Assembly (NCBI GenBank): GCA_001949185.1
Contig: BDGG01000001.1
Span: forward strand, 4,019,624-4,083,623
Direction of reading: 5' to 3'
Source: Ramazzottius varieornatus
Lineage: Eukaryota; Tardigrada; Eutardigrada; Parachela; Ramazzottiidae
Length of the DNA: 64,000 nucleotides
Shown piece by piece: positions 23,720 to 35,010 of the stretch. The position numbers and the translations under genes were made by a program. The number at the start of each line of letters is the position of its first letter. The first letter of the stretch is position 1. The notes below the pieces were generated by a model. That model saw only the letters and a list, made by a program, of their open reading frames with translations. It was not told the DNA's origin and made no database searches.

Positions 23720-26414
23720 TACGTTCCCGCGGTGGAAACGGTCACAGTACTTACAGTATCATAGACTTCCCTGATATTCCAGTAAGTGAAACATCTCTTC
23801 CTGCTTCCTAGCGTCGATGCCGTCAAGGAAACTGTCATGTCACGTCTACTGACTTCGGTTATCTTCTCGTTTGATCTCTTTGCAGTAAGAAAGATGGTTC
23901 TCTCAGACAGAGAGAAGTACCGGAAGCGGATGTATGACTGCGTCGTCACCAACGTTCTCCTCCACAAGTTGCTGACTGGCAATGAGATCGAGCAGTGTTG
24001 GTACAACGACCAAGCTCCCATGTTCCTCAGCGAAGCGCTGTACAAAGCTGAACTGAAAGACATCTTCGAATTTGCTCGCTTGTATCCCGATGAGCTTCGA
24101 TGCAGCACCGAGTCAGCTTCTTCACCTATTCATCTACCAAAAGGTCCATTTGATGTTGATGAGTTCTTCTTTCAGCTCTTACAGCGGAGGTGTGACGTTG
24201 CTGGCTGGTCCACGTCCGCCACAGCTGATCCTAGATAACCTTCAGCTGATTCGAACTACGCAGAGATTCAACAAGCCTAATCCCTACAATCCAGAGAAGG
24301 GCATCATGGGTAGAATGATTTCCTGGAAGTATAAGCTCGCCCAGGAGAAGTTCGGTAGCATCTACGCTGTCAAGAAGCCAGGAGATGCTGCAGCTGTTCC
24401 GGCTTCCAGACCGGCCACTGCCATGTCCGCGTCTGACTTCATCCTGGCGGGATCGAATTCGACTAGTTCGTTCTCTTCGAACAACACTCTTTATTCTTCA
24501 GCAGCCTTCTCTTCAGCAACGAGCGGCTCTCAGAACGCTGCCTCTGCCTTTGGCCGAAGCAATAGTTACAAGCCAGCGTCAAGCTTTGAGTAAGTCCGAT
24601 GACTTCCTTCTTCGAAATAAAACTGAATCACTTTCTCAGTATTCAAATCACTTTGAGCTGTGGTGTCTATGGTAATGAGGAAATTCTCTCTTGTAGTTTT
24701 CGAAAGGTGGGCCACCTGGAGGCTGTGGCGGCTGGTGCTTCTCAGTTTGGTGGAAGATCAGGGTAAGTTCATACTGCACTTCATTAACATCAGTCGCGAC
24801 GCCGGCGAAGGAATTCAGCCGATCATCTGCTCAAGTGGCGCACGCTGTCACCCAGCATCAGTGGAAACGTGCGCCACTAGAAATGCCGATCTGGGTGAGA
24901 TTATCTGCCGACTTCCCAGTCACGATGAAAATCACAGCAGTGCTAGAATTCATTACTAAGTTTGTCGGTATATTTTAGTTCTTCGATGTCGCGTAGCTCA
25001 AGTTTTGGTCGTCGTCGCTATTTCGGAAGCTGGGCGGGCTTGGTGGAATCGCAGCAAGATAGTACTCCTCCGTATGTACCGTATCGGATGAAATTCTGGC
25101 TTTTCCAGTTCGGTACCATTTAACACTTTATGTTGCTCATAGGCCACCCATCTTCTCTGTCCCTTCGGCGATTCGGGATAAGAATGAAATAGGTGAGGGA
25201 ATGACAAACCGGCAGTTTCTGGCTGCGGCGAATAGATTGGATAGATTGGCGAATAAATTAATACATTCTGTGATCTCAATCGAATTCTTCTTGATTTGGA
25301 ACAAACCTTAAGATTGTTATCGGATACTTCTGTGCAGCACTGACGTTTCATTGTAGTACCTCCACGTCGTGCACTGCCTCCGGAGCTGGCGGACGAGGAA
25401 GACGACGACAGTCCCGCTTTGACCCCGTGGGACGATGGCGGAAGCGACGATAGTGGCCATAATTACGCGGTGCCCGTTGGCAAGCGTCTCATCGGTTTCA
25501 ACCCGATCACGGCGACAACAGAGGCAGCCCCGAAGCTAGAAGAACAGAAGGAGAACAAACCCACGGAACCGGTAGCTGCGCCAAAAGTGGAAGAAGTGAA
25601 AACCGAAGTCCCGGAAGTAATCGATCTCATTCTTGAAAACCGAAGATGCTTAAAACCCGGAAATTCTCTTGAGAACGTAGAAGTATTTTTTTTCGAGCCG
25701 TTCAGTTTGTTTTGTTGTAGCCGGTGCCCACAGAAGCTGTCAAGGTGGAGATCGCTCGGCCACTCTCCGAGACATTACCGCCACCTCGGAAGCGCTTCAT
25801 GTTCGGCGCTCCGAAGTCCATGCACACTACTTCGGACTTGCTAAAGCTGAACGCCGCTCCTCCAGCTCCGTCAGCCGAACCTCAGAAAGCAACTGTTAGC
25901 CAGGTTGTGGACGAGCCGCGACTAGCCGGTATGGAGTCCACAGGAACTCAGTTCCCGGAACCTGCTGCCGTCGGATCCGAGTACAGCTGTGGCGTTTCGT
26001 CCCTGTACTTGCGTGAGTTGTTCACCTTGTTCCTTCTTTTCCTAGTACAGCGATGGCTCTGATTCGGTCTTATAACATTGGTTCTTCAAGTTGCAGATCG
26101 ACTCCGATGGTATCGCCAGCGAAGAGGAGAAACGGTGTAAAAGCTCGTTTGGACATGTTCGGTCAGTCAAAATAGCCTTGATTTCAGTCGCACGAATACT
26201 TGAGTCTTTGGAAAGCAGCATTCGGTACGGGATATATGATTTTTACGGTTCTTTTACGCATTCCTTCCGTGTATCTTCTTTTGATAGCACCCAAACTCTT
26301 CTTCCATACCTGACGCGTTGGCTGCCATTCTTCTCGGATATTGCTAGCGAGAGACAACAGCTTTACGAGCCCTATGAAAAGCCATTTCAAAAGCCCTTTA
26401 AGCAGGAGCCATGA
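23720..26414 (+). CDS. Unrecognised multi-exon protein, Ser/Ala/Pro-rich C-terminal half
   Basis: Exons I can follow: about 23886-24588, 24697-24766, 24979-25077, 25142-25190, 25349-25618, 25721 to near 26010, and a last one ending EKPFQKPFKQEP at 26414. The start is unclear; a short exon near 23720-23780 may precede. The N-terminal part (VLSDREKYRKRMYDCVVTNV, APMFLSEALYKAELKDIFEF) is helical and charged. It is followed by AGPRPPQLILDNLQLIRTTQ. The middle is Ser/Ala/Phe/Gly-rich (SSAAFSSATSGSQ, SSSFGRRRYFGS) and the end is acidic and Pro-rich (ELADEEDDDSPALTPWDDG). The FG and Ser-rich look is reminiscent of nucleoporin-like proteins, but I recognise no family. The frame changes near 24090-24190 without a normal intron, which may be a frameshift or an unusual small intron. 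Confidence 0.5.
24803..24912. repeat. Foldback repeat copy 6
   Basis: Arms CTCAAGTGGCGCACGCTGTC and GGAAACGTGCGCCACTAG; ends CGGCGAAGGAATTCAG and ATTATCTGCCGAC. It lies in an intron of the unrecognised + strand gene. Confidence 0.75.
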
Positions 26415-27165
26415 TTTTTAACATCATATGTACGGGATTGATAGTGTATTGCAGTATGTGGGACAAAAATTCAGCACATACTCTGGAAGGCGACGGATGT
26501 ACGTTGACTCAGATTTGACTTCCTGGTTGAACCCGCGACGGAATCGAGCAATGACAGGTCCTCCGCTGAAACTGATTTCTAGCGTGATTCACTAATAAAA
26601 CAGATGGGGAGATAATTAGACTTTTTTGGCGGAAGGTGTGAGTTGCTCATACAATGCGAGGGAAAGTTACCTAAGATTCGGAGGATGGCGTAACTGTGAG
26701 GTGTTGATCAGCATGACGGATTTTGCTTCGAAGGCCACAAACGATGCCAGTTTCGCAACTCCCTGCGGCAAGAGCAATTTGTAGCAGAACAGAAGTCTCT
26801 TGGCGGTACAGGAGAGACTAACGTTATACTTCTGTCAGTTCAACAGGTAGATTAGTCGGAAGGAGACACTGATCATACGGCGCTTCCTTGCCTTCGTCAG
26901 TTGTTTTCTTATGCAATCCTTCAACCAAACAATTGTCACACCGTAAAGCGCTAGTAAAGTCATACAGAAACTGCCGTGAACCTCTCCAGTGCCAGATAGA
27001 TTACAAAATTCTTTCCGGATGGCGCTTTTTGATTAAAAACCTAACGACAGTAAACTTGAGAGCGTAGTCGTTTATTTCTTACTTCGCGATATTTTCCACC
27101 GTATCGCAAAGTAACAAAACCGATCAGTAGAAATTCACATAGAACTTTTCCCTTGATTGACCGTC
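26415..27165. other. Intergenic stretch
   Basis: Nothing coding-like seen. The right part is upstream of the serine protease homologue. I find no clear TATA box. Confidence 0.5.
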
Positions 27166-29110
27166 ATGTCGCGTTCGACGATCGCATGGTCGATATTTTT
27201 CCTGGTCGGGCAAACTGTGATAGCCGATGACGGCGATGATACTTTCGTATGGAATTCTATCTCTTCTTCCAACACGAATCCTTCATCTGGAACTGAAATG
27301 AAGTCGGCAGTCCTTACTGGGCGTACTTCCTCATTCACACCTACAAACTTTTCCGCCGTCCGATCGAGGTCTTTGGTTCCTGAACGTAAGCCCAACGATC
27401 GCTCGTTGTTGACCGATCTTATTGGCCAGCTGGGTCTCGGATCATCTCAGACGTCACTGGAGAACAACGTTCTGAACATTCAGAGTAGCAACACCAAGTT
27501 CTCCAGCACCAACTTTGGTGGTGGTAATCAGGGTTTCATCAATAACGGACCGGGTATCTTCGACGGACCTCCACCACCTGTGGCGCCACCTGTCAATCAA
27601 GGATTTATTTCCGGTCCCAATCAAGGCTTTGTATCGGGTGGTCCGCCACCACACCCAGTCGCGCCTGGTCAGTTTCTCGATACCCTGGCTCCTCTGCCTA
27701 TTCCTGCCGGCTGCGAGTGTGCTCAGCCTGGTGATTGTCGAACTGTGGGACAGTTTGCTCGGACTATCAAGAGGATGAACCAGAACTTTTGCATGATTGG
27801 AAGTGTACTGTGCTGCTCGGATCCTCGTGGACCTGTCGGTATCGGAGGAGGCCGCCCACTGCCACCACCGCCACCAGGTATGCACCTTTCTCCTCGGCTA
27901 TGTATCTGTTAATTCCTAATGGAAACATCTGGCAACCCTAACTTAATCTCACTGTGTTACATAAACAGTAAACGGTGGATTCATTTCCGGCCCAGGAACA
28001 GGTGGACCAATAATCGGCGGGCCGATTGGCAGACCAGCAGGGGGTGGTCCCATCATTGGAGGACCCATCGGAGGTGGTCCCATCATTGGAGGACCTATCG
28101 GAGGTGGTCCTATCATTGGCGGAGGAGCTCCTTTCCTATCCCCACCGCAGTGTGGCCGAAAGGGCGGGAACCCGCTGGCCAGAACCCTGGATGCCGAGAA
28201 CCCGATAGATGCGGCAGAGTTCGGCGAGTACCCATGGATGGCGGCAGTTTTGCGTCTGGACTTGACCTACCTGTGTGGAGCTGCTTTGATCGATATTAAC
28301 ATTGTCGTTACTGCTGCTCACTGCGTGGCAAGGTATGTAAAGTGCAACAGCCCAAAACTTTGGTTTGGTGAAACATGGGCTTGGTTTTGCAGGATGAAGG
28401 GCCAAGAACTGATCGTTCGACTGGGAGAGTACGATGTGGAAGAGTTGCAAGAACAACCCTTCCAGGATGTGCATGTTAGGGATGTGATTATCCATGGTGG
28501 CTATCATAGTGGTACTCTCCGCAACGACATCGCTGTCCTCATCCTCGGCGTTCCTGCCCGTCTGAACGCGTATATCAAACCAGTGTGCCTCCCACCTCCA
28601 CAGGATATGTCGGGACTGATTTGCACTGTTACGGGATGGGGAAGAAACGGACCACGTAAGTGCTGCAATTCAATATAGGAATGCCAAAAGTTTTCAACGA
28701 GTCTGTTCTTAGGAGGACATTTTTCGAGCATCTTGAAAGAAGTCGACCTGCCCATCATCGATAACGGACGCTGTGAGAACCTTCTGAGAAGCGCGCCGGA
28801 GCTTGGTCCAGTCTTCAACCTTCATCCTAGCATGTTGTGCGCGGGTCTCCCTGGGAAGGATGCATGCAGTGTAAGTCTCAAAATTCTGCCACCTGACTGT
28901 CAACCTGGCAATAAATAGCAGCTCTTTGAATATCCTGAGTTTGTTCAGGGGGATGGTGGAAGCCCGCTGGTGTGTAACGTGGATGGAGCTTGGAGACTGG
29001 CCGGCCTGGTTTCCTGGGGTATCGGATGCGGCCAGTTCCCCGGTGTGTACACTCGCGTGCAAGCCTTTGTTCCATGGATCGCCGACGTGACGTCACAGAT
29101 ACGCGGCTAA
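27166..29110 (+). CDS. Clip-type serine protease homologue, catalytically dead
   Basis: Five exons (27166-27877, 27969-28332, 28393-28655, 28713-28870, 28949-29110) join in frame to 552 residues. A signal peptide ([15 protein letters not shown]) is followed by a Ser/Asn/Gly/Pro-rich region. A clip-like cysteine region follows (CECAQPGDC ... [11 protein letters not shown]). Then come Gly/Pro/Ile tandem repeats of about 10 residues ([10 protein letters not shown]) at 28043-28125, and a chymotrypsin fold. His (VVTAAHCV) and Asp (RNDIAVL) of the triad are present. The serine loop reads [10 protein letters not shown] where active enzymes have GDSGGP, so the nucleophile is Gly. [15 protein letters not shown] and the C-terminal helix are complete. 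Such homologues in arthropods act as non-enzymatic cofactors in haemolymph cascades or in matrix and cuticle assembly. The gene is intact; loss of activity looks long-standing rather than decay. Confidence 0.9.
28043..28125 (+). repeat. In-frame 30-base tandem repeat
   Basis: About three copies of a 30-base unit encoding [10 protein letters not shown], within exon 2 of the protease homologue. The unit is nearly identical between copies, so length variation between individuals is plausible. Confidence 0.85.
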
Positions 29111-29343
29111 ACCTTGCGGCCTACTCAATCGATTGGCTGACTCAATTTGATATCTTGCTCTCCATTTTTGCGGCGCTTTATATTCCCTCACAGTTAGTTG
29201 TCGTGCCTGGTGCACAAGTACGAAAGTAAAGCTTGAGAACTAGTCTTCTAGACGGTTGTACTGCACAGTACTGAATAGTGATGCTAAGAAAAAGGAAAGA
29301 AAGCTGGAGAATTGTGTCGGCGCCAATAAGCATGAGAAGCAAG

Positions 29344-29965
29344 TCATGAACAGACACACTTGAGAAGGTAGGATGGGTACATTTTGACTGAAGAATGCGA
29401 GCGAGTTTCAGAGAAGAAAAAGCAGTGCCCGTTGCTGGGTCTTCGCATGCAAGTACTCAACCGGCATCCGGGACGAACGATAGCCGACTGGAAGGGGCTA
29501 AAACTCTTCCGGTCATTCGAACTGGTGTTGTAGACCACTTGTTCCTCACCTTGATAGTTTAACCGCTCAAACAAAACACCGCATATCCTGGTCGTACTCG
29601 AAGTCGATCGCCAGTCCGCGTCACCTGTGGAGAAAAGCACAACACATTGCGACCTTCTTCGATATAAGGCTTTTCACTTCGTAGCGGACCTCCCACCGGC
29701 AACTATCATCTATACCACAGTTTACAATTAGGCGGTTTCTGACTGAGAGTTCCTTACCGTCGCTCCGTATGGCAGCAGAAGTGGTTTCGTTCTTTCGACT
29801 GACAGGTGCACTTCCGGTCCTTGCTGGGCTCCATGTCCAGGGCGATCGCACAGTGTTCGGACGTCGAAGAGTGAGGAAGGGGATCGAATACAATGCATCA
29901 GTCATGGGGCAATAGCAGAATGCGATGAGACATATCAAGAGTATTCCCGTAAATTGGCGGTCCAT
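29344..29965 (-). CDS. Small secreted protein with crystallin-like repeat
   Basis: Two exons (29965-29758, 29624-29344) join in frame to 162 residues. The N-terminus FTGILLICLIAFCYCPMTDA is a signal peptide. The second exon carries GVLFERLNYQGEEQVV followed by SFSPFQSAIVRPGCRLSTC. This resembles one beta/gamma-crystallin Greek-key unit (aromatic, Y/F-x-G, later S-x-x-V-x-x-G). Six cysteines follow the signal region. That family resemblance is my inference from a short motif. In the first exon an alternative frame is cysteine-rich (RKCTCQSKERNHFCC), so the exon 1 reading is less certain. An exon-like piece upstream (about 30072-30260, encoding CESSDGNFEYAIQEAVFP) may be a 5' part or a paralogue fragment. 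Confidence 0.45.
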
Positions 29966-30390
29966 TGTACCTGTCGTCGAGCTGGAATAAGAAAACTGCA
30001 AAAAGTACACAAATACGGAAGCGAAATCACTGAGGAATGAAATAAACCAATCACACAGACTGTCTCACCAAAAACGCTGATCGTTCAAATGATCGGGAAT
30101 AGCACTGGTCGTGTAGTTTAGTTTACACGGCACCGAATTTTCGAACACTGTGACGCAAATACTTTGACCGGATGCTGGCTTGGGAAACACCGCTTCTTGT
30201 ATAGCATATTCGAAATTCCCGTCCGATGATTCACAAGGTGGAGCATGTGCAGCCGATGTTTCATACGCTAGCTATGGGAGAACGGAATATTAAAACTGAC
30301 TTTCCGGCTGGAACATTCCTGGTTACTCCCATCGCAAGAACAGACAGCCCACATAGGAATGACCAGACGTCACGGTAGTCCGTGACAAAA

Positions 30391-30400
30391 GGTATAAATA
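30391..30400. promoter_or_regulatory. TATA-like box
   Basis: GGTATAAATA reads as a TATA box on the + strand and TATTTATACC on the - strand. On the - strand it lies about 130 bases upstream of the exon-like piece 30072-30260. On the + strand an Inr-like TCAGT lies about 39 bases downstream, but no + gene follows. Confidence 0.4.
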
Positions 30401-30556
30401 GCAAACCTTGGGCTAAAAAAGGCGTTCCATCAGTACCACACAGCTGCACTTATTTTATTCTTTTATCCATTATGCATAAGATTCCGGCAAGTTCAGAGCA
30501 ATGGTAGGAGTAAAGTATAAAATGTCCTAAAATTGTACAAGGCAAGATTGTTTCGA

Positions 30557-33500
30557 TCAAGAGCGAGCCATTTCGAAATACCGATGACGTTCATCCAGAT
30601 TCAAAGAATGTGGCATACCAGAATGTACGTCAAGGCCTGTATTTTGTATATGAGAATTAGTACCAGGTACAGTCTGATTGACGAAAGAAGCTGTATGTTG
30701 CTCCTGTTGAAATGTATAATTAACCGAGAAGCGTCTTTGCGTAGGCGTTCTTCCCGAATGCGTAGTACTGGATACCTCATAGCTATCCGGAGACCCTTCC
30801 GTCAAAGGCCGCGGGTTGAAGCCCGAGGCAACGTCTACCTGTAAACTGCCCCTTCTTTGCCTTCCTTGCTGTTGCGGTTGTGCCGTCATGAAGTTCGTGG
30901 TTCCTTGTGGAGAAACTTGAGGAAGGCTAGGGTTGCTTTGGTGGTTTACAGGAAGACTACCATAAGCGTAGGAAGAGCGGCGTTGCGGCTGTTGTTGAGC
31001 AAAGTAAGGGTGCTGAGCAGAAGACTGGCTAAACTCAGAGACTGCGCATGCCGTGTAGTTTTCATCGTAATTAGGGTGGATGACAGGCAGGTCTGTATCG
31101 TCATCCGAGCAGTCTTCGGGGTTGCTCTCGCGTTGCAGACGCGCCTTCTCGGCCACCTGGTTCAGGTATCGGACCATGTCATCGGGTATCAAGACGTTTT
31201 CTTGTTCATCCAATACCATCTGGTCATTGTGCGCTTCTTCTGTGAGGTTGGTGAAACCTTAAGGTCAATACAAGGGTCTCAGTTTAAATTCCAAGACTTT
31301 TAATATTTGATTTTGTTTTTCAATTTCTGTTAATTTGTCGTTACCGTTGTTAGTGGACTGCGGTCTTCCCATACACAAGCTGGTGTGTCGCTGGAGGTTT
31401 CGTCGAGTCAGAGGCTGGACCCTTTGTCCAACCTGTTGCTGTTGGCTCATCAAACCAACAGGTTCACTGGCTCTGCGCATACCGTGATACTGTGGCGTCG
31501 CCGATGGAGGAGGCGGCGGTGCTTGAGGCTGGGGAACCGGGGTTTGCTGCCACCTTCCTGCCTGGCGCATCTGCATCTTTTGCTGGTAACCTGAAGCACA
31601 ATTTATCTTAGTAAATACTTACGGCGTAGCTCTGACTTTTCAACGGTGACTTGCCTGTCATGGAGAGAGCCAAGCCAGGTTCGCTTGATCGTCGCGAGCT
31701 TCCCACGGAGATGGGGTCGTAAGGAGGACTTTGTTGGCTGTCGTTGTAGTTGACCACCGAAGTTGTACTGACTCGACGGCTTGGATTCGCCGACATCGTG
31801 CGACTGTCTGATGGGATGCTGGAGTAGTATGTCGAGACACTGGCGTTACTGCCGCGTCGGTCTTGCGTAGTGGGGACAAAGTACTGCTCGCGAGGTTCCA
31901 TCATGGTCCGCATCTCGTTGAAACGCTGACTCAACTCCGACATGTTGACCGGACCAACAGGCTGCAAAAAGAAACAAATTTTGACCAATTTGACTTTCGA
32001 ATTGTGACTAAAACTATCGAATAATAATATATCTACGGAAAATTAAGTTGGGTTACCTGTTGGGATATGGTTTCAGAAGAGCCGTAACGGTCAGGGATAG
32101 CTTGCTGAGGTGGCGCCATGAGGATCGGGGGCTTCATGGGACACGCGGGTCCGCTGAGTGGTTGGCGCATGACTCGAGAAGCAGTCTGGACTCCGTAAGC
32201 TTCCGGTCCGTAAATGGCGTTATGGAGAACAGTGGGAAGCTCTTCCGGTTCCGGGATGTCCATCTCGCTTTCTTCTTCGATCGGGTCGTTAGTTCGGCTG
32301 TTCGCCGTCATGTTAACCGGATCCCGTAGGTAGTAGTCGACACTTGAAGGACTGTCCAGCGGACAGTTGGAGAAAACGCTTGGCGGAAGAGAGTACGAAG
32401 GCGACATTTCCATCTTCTAGAAAGAAATCACTTAGTGAAGATTATCGCATATAGAAAGCTCTGAAAGAAAACGATGAAGCAAAAACAAGCGTAAAATCAT
32501 TTTGATTCCATGATATCGATACAAATAAAAACACTGGCTGCAGTACCTCTTGTTTGACATTGCCTCGTGGAGTTCCTGGTTCGCTACTTCCGGTTCCGGA
32601 TATGCCGCTATGAGACTCCTCACTTCGGCGCTGTTCCCCACCTTCTTCGTCGCGGTTCCGTCGGGGTACATCGTTACCTTTGTGCTTCTTGTTGTTGAAG
32701 TGTTCAGGACCATGGACTGTTTTAATGTGCTTCCTCAACGAACTAGGATCGGTATAGCGCTTTGTACACCCGGTCACCTTGCATAGGTACGGTTTCTGTA
32801 AAGCCACCGATTATACATGAGCCGAATATTCAAAAGATCATTCTTCCCACATTCCCATGAAAACACTTACCGCATTTGAATGAGTTCGATTCTGATGCTT
32901 CGCTCTGTCAGAGGCATTGCTGAAAGCTTTGGTACACCCAGGGAACTCACACATGTACGGACGTTCCCCAGTGTGACTTCTTTCGTGCGTCTTCAAATTC
33001 TCCAGACGTGAGTAAGCTTTTGAACAACCGGGAAACTGATAACGACAAGAAAAACAGCATTGGCACTCTTCCATGAGAAGAATAAGTTGGCAAAAGGCTT
33101 ATCCGAGGTATTTGGCAGCACACCTTGCAAACATGAGGTTTTTCCCCAGTATGGCGACGCATGTGCACGTTCAACATGTACTGTGCTTTGAACGGTTTTT
33201 CTTCTCGGCAGCAGTCCAACCACCGACAGATGTAGGCCTTCCGGTTGGACGGAACGTGCTCTTGATTCACATGCGCTACCAGCTCATTCTGTGTGGAGAA
33301 CTCTTGGTCACACCCAATCCAACGACAGTGAGTTTCCACAAAGGTGTCCTCTTCCATATCGTTCCTGTTAGAGGGATTGAAGTGACCTAAAAAAATGCCA
33401 CAATCACAATTTATTCTTCTCTTCATCTGTTATTTATTTCTGGTGAACGCTCACCTTCATCATCCTCGTCTTCGTCGGCCATGCTGGGTCGTGGTTCTTT

Positions 33501-35010
33501 CTTGACTCTGTCTTTCCGCCGCAATTCCGTGACGCTGCTCGACACGACTTCCATGCCATTGACTTCTCGCTTGTGGTTGTCTTTCTGAGAATCGTGGTGG
33601 TTCCCATCGTTCGATGTGGACCTGTTCATCCCATGGAACGTCTTGGACATTCCTGCTGGATGGAAGGCCGAAGACAACATTGCATTCTGCTGCATCTGCA
33701 TGTAGTGCTGGAGCCGCGCTGCCTCCATTGATGCTGCCATTGCCGGATTCATCCCTGCAGCCGGATAGAACATTAGACATCATGATTCGCATGCTGGTAA
33801 AATGTTTGAAGAGTCGGCAAAAAATCTCGACGAGACAGCTGGGCCGAGTGGCGCACACCTCCATTATTATTGGCTAGAAGTCACGCCACGGAAGAAAAGG
33901 TACTGCCGAGCTCCCATTTCGAAATCGACATTCGAGATTAGTACCTGACTGGAGAGCGGCAAAGAGAGCGTGATTACTAGCTGAGCTTGAGCTTCGAGAA
34001 TTTCCTCCACCGGAGATCAGTGAGTTTGGGGACATTCTCATGGCGGCGCTGATGTCGTAGTCTTGACCTATGGGATAGGGAGAAATGGAGAGGGCTCGTT
34101 TGCGTCCCATGCGACTGAGCGGATTAGGACGCGGGGTGGCCAATCCCGATACTAATGACACAACAAAAGTTTTGTGTATTTGGTCTAATATATTTCCTGC
34201 TCGGAAGAATAAGCAAATTAGCAGAAGTTACCGTCAGTGCCGAAAGGCAGCCCAAGATTGGGCGATGTGCCGGCCAGGACATCATTGGCTGTTCCGACGG
34301 ACAGAGCAGCAGCTTGACGGAGGTAGTCTTGCGACAGCGGCGCTACAGGTGAGAAAAGAAAAGAAGGCTGATGGAAATCATCTCGATCGGCGATTATTAG
34401 CCAGAGAAGCGGAAGAATTCAGGTGAACGTACCTCGGCCATCAATGGACAACCCACGGAGCGAATTGGCCTGCTGTAGTCGGTACATTTGCTCATAAAGA
34501 CTCAAGCCGTATGCCGGGTGCATTGCCGAACGCCCAAGATCCGGAGGTAACCTTCCGAAGAGCGATTCTCCGAAGATTGGACTACTACTAATCAGACAGA
34601 ACGTTAGCATGTAGTGAGACCCGAAAAATCGTTATCACGTTGATTTCCATTTTCTTCTGGGGCGCTTACGGCACCACCTTTCAACATGCTGACTTAGAAA
34701 ATGTTTCCAAGATAGCAGGCCTACCTTTGTCCGGCTAGTGCCATCCACCTGTTGGCTTCCCAGTTATAGCGCACAGCTTCCGCAGTGCGCGCGTCAAGTC
34801 CAAAGGGTGGGGCGAAGGAAGGTCCGCCGCCGGGTATTTGATAGGGAAAGCCTGGAAAGCAAGTGATAATGAAATAAAGTATTTGAAATAATTTTGTCGC
34901 AGAGTCGATAGAAGCAAGCAGCTCTGTTCGGTGGGATGTCGTGGGAACCGATGGAATCGGACAAAGAAGTACCCACCGTACGGCGAACCCGGTCCGCCAG
35001 TCCCCGCCAT
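30557..35010 (-). CDS. ci: Ci/Gli zinc-finger transcription factor of the Hedgehog pathway
   Basis: Thirteen coding exons: 35010-34977, 34851-34727, 34587-34433, 34342-34232, 34151-33945, 33754-33455, 33386-33124, 33035-32871, 32795-32547, 32416-32057, 31961-31623, 31590-31345 and 31239-30557. They join in frame to 1078 residues. Five C2H2 fingers span about 331-482 and include [58 protein letters not shown] and [19 protein letters not shown], diagnostic of Gli rather than Zic or Glis. The upstream [13 protein letters not shown] and [19 protein letters not shown] match the conserved Gli pre-finger region. Downstream, RRxS sites (RRSSEPG, RRASEPV, RRSSYAY, RRGSLQV, RRFSVNY) look like the PKA sites that control processing. 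[10 protein letters not shown] near the C-terminus is also Gli-like. It is a nuclear/cytoplasmic effector of Hedgehog signalling. One foldback repeat lies between exons 5 and 6. Confidence 0.95.
33812..33910. repeat. Foldback repeat copy 7
   Basis: Ends AGTCGGCAAAAAATC and GGTACTGCCGAG; left arm CGAGTGGCGCACACC and opposing GTCACGCCACGG. It lies in a Ci/Gli intron. Confidence 0.7.

Noticed and set aside
27872-27968. End of the protease homologue gene at the in-frame stop near 27912
   Set aside because: A GT-AG intron (27878-27968) joins exon 2 in frame and restores the full protease fold.
30857-31303. 148-codon + strand frame
   Set aside because: It is antisense to Ci/Gli exon 13, whose frame joins 12 other exons correctly.
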